Part shown: positions 1 to 5,795 of the stretch, in pieces
Layout: every line of letters starts with the position of its first letter
Position numbering within the stretch: the first letter of the stretch is position 1
NCBI GenBank assembly: GCA_013286075.1
Contig: JABDGJ010000026.1
Location: 1-7,283 of the forward strand
Direction of reading: 5' to 3'
Length of the DNA stretch: 7,283 nucleotides
Origin: Chlamydiota bacterium
Lineage (GTDB): Bacteria > Chlamydiota > Chlamydiia > Chlamydiales > Parachlamydiaceae
Notes under the pieces: model-generated
Told to the model about the DNA's origin: nothing
The model's input: only the letters and a program-made list of their open reading frames with translations
The model's database searches: none
Program-made: the position numbers and the translations under genes

Positions 1-55
1 GGCTTTCTTTATAACTATCAATGAACTCTTGAATAGAAATACTTGATTGATTCAT
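1..55 (-). CDS. 5' end of an unidentified gene, cut by the window edge
   Basis: Only the first 18 codons lie inside the window (MNQSSISIQEFIDSYKES), so the product cannot be identified. An ATG at 55-53 opens a frame that stays open to the window edge. It follows the FIST gene on the same strand with a 17-base gap between that gene's stop codon and this ATG. A purine-rich AAGAGG Shine-Dalgarno-like site at 69-74 overlaps the FIST stop codon. It lies 13 bases from the ATG, which is long, but only 7 bases from an in-frame TTG at 61-59, so the true start may be that TTG. The tight spacing suggests co-transcription with the FIST gene. FIST genes often neighbour signal-transduction genes such as histidine kinases, but nothing visible here confirms that. 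Confidence 0.55.
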   Translation of the reverse strand, partial: MNQSSISIQEFIDSYKES

Positions 56-72
56 GAACAATTTCGTACCTC

Positions 73-1266
73 TTACGCTGGAAGCAACATAATAGCAGTC
101 GAGGTATTATGAAAACCACTGAGCTGCCCAGCATTCATTGCAATTTCTCCATACGTTTCACATCCAATAAAAGGAATTTTCCCTAATACCTCCCGACTTG
201 CTTCAATTGCTTTTGAAAATTCATCTTTGAGAATCATCGCTCGGCAAGCACAATCAAAAATGATTGCTCCAGCAATTTTCGTACCTTTTGGAACAGCTGA
301 AAGGGCAATTTCTGCGGCTCGTCTAGAAGATATAATTTGGTCTTCTTTTTCACTGCTCATGATTTTGATTACAGAGCCTTCCATCATCGAACAGGTAAAA
401 TTAAGAGATCCATCTGCATTGCAAGACGAAGGAAATCGAATTTTATATTCATTTCCTGTCATTAAACCGGCCTCATATTTTAGAAGAATTTTCGACAATT
501 CTTCGATAGATAAAGCATCGATATCAATGTTTTGTTGTTTTAAACGATCGCGCAACACATTCTTCCATACACTTAAAGCAGGTTTTCCATCCAATTCGTA
601 CAAAATATTTTCACTGGCTTTAGTAATAAGCAATGCGTCTGAAATCGGATGATGGCCATGGTGCACTGAAATGACAATGGGTTTTTTAGAAGCAATTAAG
701 CAAATGCTTACAGCATCTGTAGAGACTTTTTCATTGCAAAATACACTTGTTTTTTTAAAATCCAAGTGATCTGCCGCTGCCCCGCCCATAAAAACAATAT
801 GTGGTCCCAATACACTTGATGCTGCTAAGACTGCCTCTTCTCCTTTTCCGGCAAGTCCATCGATAAGTAAGATGGCTGATTGGTGAAGGTCGTTTTCAAT
901 CTGTTGAGGAAATGTGGTCGTTGCATGTTTGATTGTTTGCAAGGGATAATCGCGCAATTTTGTTCCCAACCCACAAAAAAACTGGTGATCATCGGATGTG
1001 ATGAATGCACATGCTACACCCTCTTTATTTATTGATTTTTCGGTAAATTGCCCTGCTGCCGTACAACCAATTAAGGAGATTGAAGAAGGCAAAATAGTAT
1101 GGATTCCCCGAATTAAGCTAGGGTAATCATATTGTGGAGAGCAAAATAAAATCAGTAAACCTGTAGCAGGAGAATTTATGCCCCCCACAACTTGGGTAGC
1201 TACTTCCACACCCGCTTCATAACTATCTTTATGAGTAGAAATTCCAGTAAAAAATTGTGTTTTCAT
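73..1266 (-). CDS. FIST N/C-domain ligand-sensing protein
   Basis: A 397-residue protein with the full two-part FIST architecture (F-box and intracellular signal transduction proteins), a family proposed to bind small ligands such as amino acids. The FIST_N part spans roughly residues 30-215, with hallmark glycine-rich turns GCTAAGQFT (68-76) and GGAAADH (161-167). The FIST_C part spans roughly 220-395, with LDGKPALSVW (225-234), IFDCACRAM (336-344), GCETYGEIA (368-376) and FHNTSTAIML (385-394). No signal peptide, membrane helix or fused output domain (kinase, GGDEF, methyl-accepting) is visible, so it is probably a stand-alone cytoplasmic sensor. It would have to act through a partner, plausibly the gene that follows it and leaves the window at the left. 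The start is ATG at 1266, preceded by AAAGAGG at 1279-1285 with a 12-base spacer. No obvious promoter is seen upstream. Domain identity is secure; ligand and pathway are unknown. Confidence 0.9.
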   Translation of the reverse strand: MKTQFFTGISTHKDSYEAGVEVATQVVGGINSPATGLLILFCSPQYDYPSLIRGIHTILPSSISLIGCTAAGQFTEKSINKEGVACAFITSDDHQFFCGLGTKLRDYPLQTIKHATTTFPQQIENDLHQSAILLIDGLAGKGEEAVLAASSVLGPHIVFMGGAAADHLDFKKTSVFCNEKVSTDAVSICLIASKKPIVISVHHGHHPISDALLITKASENILYELDGKPALSVWKNVLRDRLKQQNIDIDALSIEELSKILLKYEAGLMTGNEYKIRFPSSCNADGSLNFTCSMMEGSVIKIMSSEKEDQIISSRRAAEIALSAVPKGTKIAGAIIFDCACRAMILKDEFSKAIEASREVLGKIPFIGCETYGEIAMNAGQLSGFHNTSTAIMLLPA

Positions 1267-1438
1267 TTTAGAAATAGACCTCTTTTAGAAAAAATAAAGA
1301 TAATCATCAGCTTTTTTTAGCGGTAGATCACTTGGGTAATACATTACAAAGAAGATGATTTAAAGAAAAACACAAGATTTTGAATACCCTCTTAGGTGTA
1401 CCTTATTTCTCCTTCCCGCTGTCCATCTCCCTCCTGTT

Positions 1439-1634
1439 GGTAAGATGGTAGATGAGTGTGAATCCTCGGACAAAAGAGCAATGATTGAAACGGAGAGGCG
1501 CAGGAGACGGAGAGACGCGGAGAAAAACCCTCTATCCTCTCTCCGCGTCTCCCCGACTCCGCACCTCTCCGTTAATAGTTTTTTGCCTAAGGTCGAATCC
1601 ATGTAAATTATTCTCACACATCTACCCTCCTACC
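1439..1634. repeat. Nested GC-rich inverted-repeat element, about 196 bp, MITE-like
   Basis: Two pairs of imperfect inverted arms are nested around one centre. The outer arms are 1439-1463 and 1610-1634 (21 of 25 positions complementary). The inner arms are 1489-1523 and 1540-1573 (31 base pairs, three mismatches, one bulged A at 1502). Between outer and inner arms the two sides show little complementarity. The inner arms are about two-thirds G+C while the sequence to the right is nearly all A+T, so base composition is foreign to the neighbourhood. There is no transposase inside and no clear target-site duplication at the ends. The structure fits a non-autonomous mobile element or a REP-like dispersed palindrome; a structured RNA is the alternative. 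The exact boundaries are my estimate from where complementarity ends. Confidence 0.6.
1489..1573. repeat. Long imperfect hairpin (35/34-nt arms, 16-nt loop)
   Basis: This is the core of the element above. The left arm contains no T at all and carries CGGAGA three times (starting at 1491, 1508 and 1518); the right arm is the pyrimidine-rich complement. The best-paired blocks are the loop-proximal AGACGCGGAGA with TCTCCGCGTCT (1513-1523 with 1540-1550, 11 bp perfect) and the base block AACGGAGAGG with CCTCTCCGTT (1489-1498 with 1564-1573, 10 bp perfect). The loop is 1524-1539. It could fold as an RNA read from either strand or extrude as a cruciform. It is not followed by a U-run, so it is not a typical intrinsic terminator. 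Confidence 0.8.
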
Positions 1635-1707
1635 CCCTCTCGTTTATAATTTTGTTTTTTATATTAATTCTATTTTAAATTAGTTGTTTTAATTATTTGT
1701 TTTTTAC

Positions 1708-1736
1708 TTGCTATTTTTAGTTAAAAATGGTATAAT
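1708..1736 (+). promoter_or_regulatory. Sigma70-type promoter for the Ppx/GppA gene
   Basis: The -35 box is TTGCTA (1708-1713, 4 of 6 matches to consensus), the spacer is exactly 17 bases, and the -10 box is a perfect TATAAT (1731-1736) preceded by TGG, an extended -10 (TGn) arrangement. Transcription would start near 1743, giving a leader of about 30 bases before the ATG at 1773. The region is very AT-rich, so chance matches are common. The perfect -10, ideal spacer and correct distance to the gene make this one credible. Confidence 0.6.
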
Positions 1737-1750
1737 TAACTAGTTAATTA
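1733..1750. promoter_or_regulatory. Perfect 18-bp palindrome overlapping the -10 box; possible operator
   Basis: The sequence TAATTAACTAGTTAATTA is a perfect palindrome centred between 1741 and 1742. It covers most of the -10 hexamer and the expected transcription start. A dimeric repressor bound here would block RNA polymerase, so this is a candidate operator. Because the sequence is almost all A/T, a chance palindrome is possible, and no regulator gene is visible nearby. Confidence 0.35.
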
Positions 1751-1772
1751 AATTTTTATTTAAGGTTTTTTA

Positions 1773-2789
1773 ATGAAACATCGATTTACACTATTTATTA
1801 TGTTAGGGGTAATTTTATTATTCCCATTAACAAAAGTACTTCTTTCTCAAGAATCATCTACCGAATTACGTGCAGCGATTGATATTGGTTCAGGAGCAAC
1901 AAATCTAAAAATTGCAAAAATAAATACAAAAACAGAAAAAATAGTTTCGTCATTGTTTGAAAAATCTATTCCGGTTCCTTATCAGAAACATTTAGAACAA
2001 TCATCGAATGACATATTTGACGATGAGGTCATGGCGCAAGGATTAGAATCCTTACAAACAATCAAAAAAATTACAGAAGATTATCAAGTCAAAAAGGTAG
2101 TAGCGGTAGCAACAGCCGCATTTCGCAAAGCGCAAAATGCCGAATCATTTACGAAAAAGATTTTTCAGGAAACAGGAATAGAAGTGAAAATCATCAATCA
2201 AGATGAAGAGGGAATTTTGGCTTTTAGAGGGGCTATTGCCACTACTTCAGCAGAACCAAAAGAGATCGTTACGTGGGACATTGGTGGCGGAAGTATGCAG
2301 CTGACTACATTGTCCGAAATGGGCACTTATATTATTGAAAAAGGAAAAACAGCTTCGATTCCTTTTAAAAACCAAGTCATTCAAGAAATTAAAAATCAAA
2401 ACAGTCAATTCTTTCAAACTCCAAATCCCATGTCTCCTAATGAGATGCACAAAGCAATCTCGCTGGCCTCTACCATTGCACAAAAAACAAACTCCTATAT
2501 AAAAAACAAAATTCTCAATCCTAATACCAAAATTTTAGCAGTAGGAAGTTTATTTAATTATGGGATTCGCCCTCTTACCAATGGAGACTCCATTGCCTTA
2601 GAAAAAGCAATATTCAATATGAGCGGCAAAAATGACTCCGAACTACCAGGAGGAGCATTAGCGGAAGTTGCCGTTACTAATCCTCTTCTCGTATTAGGAT
2701 ATATGAAAGGGTTCGGAATTCACGAAATAGAAATTATCAACGTCAACAATGCCGATGGTGCCCTCACCTTTCCTCCTTATTGGCAATAG
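1773..2789 (+). CDS. Exported Ppx/GppA-family phosphatase
   Basis: A 338-residue member of the exopolyphosphatase / guanosine pentaphosphatase family (actin-like ASKHA ATPase fold), which removes terminal phosphates from polyphosphate or pppGpp. The phosphate-1 loop is DIGSGATNLKI (37-47), the catalytic-Glu region is INQDEEGILAFRGA (141-154, with the E145/E146 pair), and the phosphate-2 loop is DIGGGSMQLT (169-178). VGSLFNYGIR (257-266) takes the place of the usual late glycine motif. The length matches the short form of the family, with no C-terminal HD domain. The N-terminus is unusual for the family: a basic n-region (MKHRFT), a hydrophobic core of about 17 residues (7-24), then a polar SQESS stretch, as in a Sec signal peptide or uncleaved anchor. 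There is no lipobox cysteine. This places the enzyme in the periplasm or on the membrane, where ordinary Ppx substrates are not expected, so its substrate is open. It appears to be a single gene with its own promoter (1708-1736) and an AAGG site 7 bases before the ATG. Confidence 0.88.
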   Translation: MKHRFTLFIMLGVILLFPLTKVLLSQESSTELRAAIDIGSGATNLKIAKINTKTEKIVSSLFEKSIPVPYQKHLEQSSNDIFDDEVMAQGLESLQTIKKITEDYQVKKVVAVATAAFRKAQNAESFTKKIFQETGIEVKIINQDEEGILAFRGAIATTSAEPKEIVTWDIGGGSMQLTTLSEMGTYIIEKGKTASIPFKNQVIQEIKNQNSQFFQTPNPMSPNEMHKAISLASTIAQKTNSYIKNKILNPNTKILAVGSLFNYGIRPLTNGDSIALEKAIFNMSGKNDSELPGGALAEVAVTNPLLVLGYMKGFGIHEIEIINVNNADGALTFPPYWQ

Positions 2790-2965
2790 GATCTCGTTGT
2801 TCTTGACTTTAATGAACAAAACATAGATACAAAAGCCATCTGATCACACACATAGCGTTAAAAAAACAAACTAGTATAACCTGTTGTAGTTTTGCGAATT
2901 ATACCAAAATCATTCTAGCATGCAAATGTGAAATTTCGAAAGAAGTCTAAGAAAGGAAAAAAGGC
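2790..2965. other. Intergenic leader of the ribonucleotide reductase gene
   Basis: This 176-base gap lies between two plus-strand genes. A possible -10 TATAAC at 2875-2880 lacks a good -35. GTATAA (2874-2879) and TTATAC (2899-2904) form a 6-bp inverted repeat around 19 bases, overlapping that -10. TTGTTC and GAACAA (2797-2802 and 2814-2819) form another short hairpin without a U-run, so no convincing terminator follows the phosphatase gene. I see no cobalamin-riboswitch B12 box and no pair of NrdR boxes, although the next gene is a B12-dependent ribonucleotide reductase. The ribosome-binding site AAAGGA (2952-2957) lies 8 bases before the ATG. Confidence 0.5.
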
Positions 2966-4990
2966 ATGACAATCAAGATTAATAAGCCAACAGCTCGAGC
3001 GATGGCAACTGCTTTGCGAACCTATCATCGTCCCGTTAGAGAAGGAGACAATCAGCTAGAAAGTTGGGAACAGGTTGTTGATCGAGTTATTTCCCATCAA
3101 CGGTGGTTATGGGAGCGAGCTTTGGGTCGATTTCTCAATGAAAACCAAGAAGATGAGCTGGAAGAGTTGCGTTTATTGATCTTAGGTCGTTATATGGCAC
3201 CTGCTGGTAGAACTTTGTGGCTTGGAGGAACCGAATTAAGTCGCACTCGTGAGTCGAGCATGTTCAATTGTTCTTATACTCACGTAGAAACTGTCTATGA
3301 TATGGTAGACGTTCTTTGGTTGCTTTTACAAGGTTGTGGTGTTGGTTTTCGACCCATTACGGGCACTTTAAACGGCTTTCGACGCCCTTTGCAAGCCATT
3401 GAGGTAATCCGCTCTAATCGCACCGAAAAAGGGGGCGTCCAACACAATCTTGAAACGTTTGATCCTGAATCGGAAGTATGGACAATCAAAGTAGGAGATT
3501 CCGCTATTGCTTGGGCAAAAGCGATTGGAAAATTAGTTGCTGGAAAATTTCCCGCTTCGAAATTAGTTTTAGATTTCTCTGAAATTCGCCCCGCCGGAAC
3601 TCGCTTGAAAGGATATGGCTGGATTTCATCCGGCGATGAGCAAATAGCAAAAGCATTCAAAGCCATTGCAAAAATTCTCTCAGACAGAGCTGATCAATTG
3701 TTAACCCGAATGGATATTCTCGACATTGTGAACTGGCTGGGTACCATTTTATCAAGTAGACGATCCGCACAAATCGCTCTATTTGAGTATGGACAACCTG
3801 AATGGGAAGAGTTTGCCATTGCAAAAAAAGAATGGTGGCTTAAAGGGAATGCTCACCGACAACAATCCAATAATAGCTTGTTATTTCGGACAAAGCCAAC
3901 AAGACAAGAATTGGAAAAAATTTTCCACCTCATGGTAGAGTCAGGTGGTTCAGAACCCGGTTTTATTAACGGGGGAGAAGCAGAAAGAAGAGCTCCGTGG
4001 TTTAAAGGATGCAACCCTTGCGTTGAAATTTTGCTTGGAAACAAAAGTTTTTGCAATTTAACAGAAGTCAACGTATTGGCTTTTAAAGGGGACAAGGTAG
4101 GGCTGGAAAGAGCTTTATATCTCGCAGGGAGGATGAACTATCGGCAAACCATGGTCAACCTTCGAGACGAAATCTTGCAAGAAGCGTGGCATCTAAACAA
4201 TCAATTTTTACATTTGTGTGGAGTGGGTTTAACCGGGGTTCGATCCCGGCCAGATTTGACTGCTTATGACTATAAACGGATGAGAAATATTACAGTCAGT
4301 GCTGCATATAGCATGGCAAATGAGTTAAATGCTCCTCTCCCAAAGAATGTCACTTGTATTAAACCCAGTGGAACCGTAAGCAAAATCATGGGAACCGAAG
4401 CTTGGGGAGAAGTTCCAGAAGGAATTCATTTACCATTAGGTCGCTATACTTTTAATAATATTACCTATTCCAAGCATGATCCCTTGGTCGCCAAATTCCA
4501 ATCTGCTGGTTATTCTGTCATAGAAAAACCATACGAGCCTGAATCTGTTCTCGTTAAATTCCCAGTAAAATACGAGAATATTCCTTTTACCAGAACATCT
4601 GTCACTCGAAAAAATGGGACGATAGAAGTGGTAGAAGCAAATACTGACTCTGCTGTCACTCAATTAGATTGGTATGCCCTACTACAAACGACCTGGTGCG
4701 AGCAAAATGTTTCAAATACAATTTCCTACGAAATCTCTGAAATTCCTGCCATTATCGATTGGTTATTAGAAAATTGGGATTGCTATGTAGGAGTATCTTT
4801 CTTATATCGAAATGATCCCACCAAAAATGCAGAAGATCTTGGATACGCCTATCTTCCACAAGAAGTGGTCACTAAAGAAACCTATGAAGCCTATGCCAAT
4901 TCATTGCGTTCTATCGATTATTCAGGAATCGACATCCGCGATGATGCAATCCTTGATAGCTGCGCGAACGGAGCCTGCCCTGTTCGTTAG
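2966..4990 (+). CDS. nrdJ: Adenosylcobalamin-dependent ribonucleoside-triphosphate reductase (class II, monomeric)
   Basis: A 674-residue class II ribonucleotide reductase of the Lactobacillus leichmannii RTPR type. It reduces ribonucleoside triphosphates to dNTPs in the cytoplasm using adenosylcobalamin to generate a cysteine thiyl radical, with no oxygen or metal-radical subunit needed. All key residues are present by motif comparison with the L. leichmannii enzyme: active-site disulfide cysteines C102 (in FNCSYTH) and C363 (in SFCNLTEV); the radical site NPCVE with N350, C352 and E354; the IKPSGTV loop (465-471); and the C-terminal shuttle pair C666/C671 in CANGACPVR, with the same spacing as the reference enzyme. 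GCGVGF (123-128) and DFSEIRPAG (203-211) are also characteristic. It is about 65 residues shorter than the roughly 739-residue reference, losing sequence before GCGVGF and between the radical cysteine and KPSGT, with no frame break. ATG at 2966 has a good AAAGGA site 8 bases upstream. A sampled stretch looks richer in G+C than the phosphatase gene before it, which is compatible with separate origins. Family assignment is firm; presence in a probable chlamydial genome is the odd point. Confidence 0.93.
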   Translation: MTIKINKPTARAMATALRTYHRPVREGDNQLESWEQVVDRVISHQRWLWERALGRFLNENQEDELEELRLLILGRYMAPAGRTLWLGGTELSRTRESSMFNCSYTHVETVYDMVDVLWLLLQGCGVGFRPITGTLNGFRRPLQAIEVIRSNRTEKGGVQHNLETFDPESEVWTIKVGDSAIAWAKAIGKLVAGKFPASKLVLDFSEIRPAGTRLKGYGWISSGDEQIAKAFKAIAKILSDRADQLLTRMDILDIVNWLGTILSSRRSAQIALFEYGQPEWEEFAIAKKEWWLKGNAHRQQSNNSLLFRTKPTRQELEKIFHLMVESGGSEPGFINGGEAERRAPWFKGCNPCVEILLGNKSFCNLTEVNVLAFKGDKVGLERALYLAGRMNYRQTMVNLRDEILQEAWHLNNQFLHLCGVGLTGVRSRPDLTAYDYKRMRNITVSAAYSMANELNAPLPKNVTCIKPSGTVSKIMGTEAWGEVPEGIHLPLGRYTFNNITYSKHDPLVAKFQSAGYSVIEKPYEPESVLVKFPVKYENIPFTRTSVTRKNGTIEVVEANTDSAVTQLDWYALLQTTWCEQNVSNTISYEISEIPAIIDWLLENWDCYVGVSFLYRNDPTKNAEDLGYAYLPQEVVTKETYEAYANSLRSIDYSGIDIRDDAILDSCANGACPVR

Positions 4991-4994
4991 CCTG

Positions 4995-5049
4995 AGAGGG
5001 TGTTTTGTAATTATAAAATAGCCTTGATTCGAATTACAAAACACCCTCT
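4995..5049. terminator. Perfect 18-bp stem hairpin between convergent genes; probable bidirectional terminator
   Basis: Arms 4995-5012 (AGAGGGTGTTTTGTAATT) and 5032-5049 are exact reverse complements around a 19-base loop. The structure begins 4 bases after the stop of the reductase gene and its right arm contains the stop codon and last codons (Glu-Gly-Val-Leu) of the convergent metallophosphoesterase gene. The position between two converging genes argues for a shared transcription end point. Neither side has the classical U-run immediately after the stem, so termination may be inefficient or the hairpin may instead protect mRNA 3' ends. Confidence 0.7.
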
Positions 5050-5795
5050 GACACGAGGAGGGGGGAAAAGCGGTGGAGATAATCGCATGCCACAAGAGAA
5101 TAATGAATTCCGTGGTGCGTGCCAAACAGCTCTACATTTGGCTTTATGTTGTGCAAGTGGCCAAAAACAGAAATATTCACCCCATATTTTTCGAATAATA
5201 GAGAAACTTCGGTCTCTTTGAAATCAGGTCCAATAGGGGGATAGTGAGTCATAGCAATCTTTGTTGTTGCGTTAGGATCTAACTCCTTAAGGCTCGTCTC
5301 TAATCGCCCTAACTCCCTTTGGTAAATTTTTCTCGTCTCCTCTTCCTCGATTCGCTCTCCCTCTTTTGCCAAAGCAGCAACATCTTGTATCGCGATATAT
5401 TCTTTAAAACTCAGTCCTGGAATATCCCACAGACGAGTTCCCGCAATACTCACCCCATTTTTAGTCCAACTATTGTTTTGAATTACGTGACAAGAAGGGG
5501 GAAGAATCTTCTTTACTTTTGATAAGGAATTCCACCATAAATCATGGTTTCCCTTAATCATGATTTTTGTTCCAGGAAGTTTTTCGATCCATTCCAAGTC
5601 AGGGCGTGCTTCATCAATTGTAAGAGCCCACGAAATATCTCCTGGAATTAACACAAGATCTTCTTGCCCTACTATTTGAGACCAATTCTTTGCAATGGTA
5701 TCGCCGTGGTTTATCCACTGGGTCCCAAAGACATCCATTTTTTTATTTGGAACGCCAAATGACAGGTGAAGATCCGCAATAGCCCAAATTTTCAT
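5034..5795 (-). CDS. Calcineurin-like metallophosphoesterase, coupled to glgC
   Basis: A 253-residue cytoplasmic-looking metallophosphoesterase with all five signature blocks for a two-metal site: D8-L-H10, GD53 (in IPGDISW), GN83-H84-D85, H184 (THYPP) and GH213-L-H215 (FGHLH). A Glu/Arg-rich helical stretch at about 142-172 lies between the third and fourth blocks, as is common in this subfamily. No signal peptide or membrane segment is present. The family hydrolyses phosphomono- or phosphodiesters; the substrate cannot be read from sequence. The ATG overlaps the glgC stop as TAATG, and no good Shine-Dalgarno lies upstream, so translation probably depends on ribosomes finishing glgC. The last codons lie in the arm of the convergent hairpin at 4995-5049. 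Pairing with glgC, which I also recall in Chlamydia, hints at a role tied to sugar-nucleotide or phosphate metabolism, but that is inference. Confidence 0.9.
   Translation of the reverse strand: MKIWAIADLHLSFGVPNKKMDVFGTQWINHGDTIAKNWSQIVGQEDLVLIPGDISWALTIDEARPDLEWIEKLPGTKIMIKGNHDLWWNSLSKVKKILPPSCHVIQNNSWTKNGVSIAGTRLWDIPGLSFKEYIAIQDVAALAKEGERIEEEETRKIYQRELGRLETSLKELDPNATTKIAMTHYPPIGPDFKETEVSLLFEKYGVNISVFGHLHNIKPNVELFGTHHGIHYSLVACDYLHRFSPLLVSEGVL

Larger units (their letters stand above)
1267..1772. other. 506-base divergent intergenic region with no credible gene
   Basis: This gap separates the leftward FIST gene from the rightward Ppx/GppA gene. The left part (1267-1438) holds only the FIST ribosome-binding site; I could not fix a promoter for that gene. 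The middle (1439-1634) is a nested inverted repeat described separately. The right part (1640-1772) is extremely AT-rich and holds the promoter, a palindrome and the ribosome-binding site (AAGG at 1762-1765, 7 bases from the ATG) of the phosphatase gene. An 85-codon open frame on the minus strand (1617-1360) runs straight through the inverted repeat, has repeat-driven Arg/Ser/Leu-rich composition and no recognisable domain, and is not called as a gene. Confidence 0.75.

Noticed and set aside
227..652. 141-codon plus-strand frame opposite the FIST gene.
   Set aside because: It is an antisense shadow of a well-supported FIST coding sequence, with no recognisable motif.
1360..1617. 85-codon open frame on the minus strand in the gap between the FIST and phosphatase genes.
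   Set aside because: It runs through the nested inverted repeat, its composition follows the repeat, and it shows no domain; the openness is best explained by the biased repeat sequence.
2797..2819. Short TTGTTC/GAACAA hairpin after the phosphatase gene as a terminator.
   Set aside because: The stem is only 6 bp and AT-rich, and is followed by A-rich rather than T-rich sequence.
2790..2965. Cobalamin riboswitch or NrdR boxes in front of the B12-dependent reductase.
   Set aside because: I looked for a B12 box and for paired NrdR-type palindromes and found no convincing match; the gap is also short for a full cobalamin riboswitch plus promoter.
3295..3666. 123-codon minus-strand frame within the reductase gene.
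   Set aside because: The opposite strand encodes conserved class II reductase sequence; this frame has no family features.
4233..4249. CCGGG-GTTCGAT-CCCGG inside the reductase gene looks like a tRNA T-arm, and AATCTTG at 4171-4177 nearly pairs with CCAGATT at 4250-4256 as an acceptor stem would.
   Set aside because: The T-loop register is off by one (GTTCGAT instead of a seven-base TTCGANY loop), there is no recognisable D-arm or anticodon arm between, and the stretch is in frame inside an intact reductase gene. Coincidence is more likely than a tRNA or attachment-site remnant.
5000..5221. 73-codon plus-strand frame beginning in the convergent hairpin.
   Set aside because: It lies antisense to the conserved C-terminal half of the metallophosphoesterase, including the GHLH motif, and has no features of its own.
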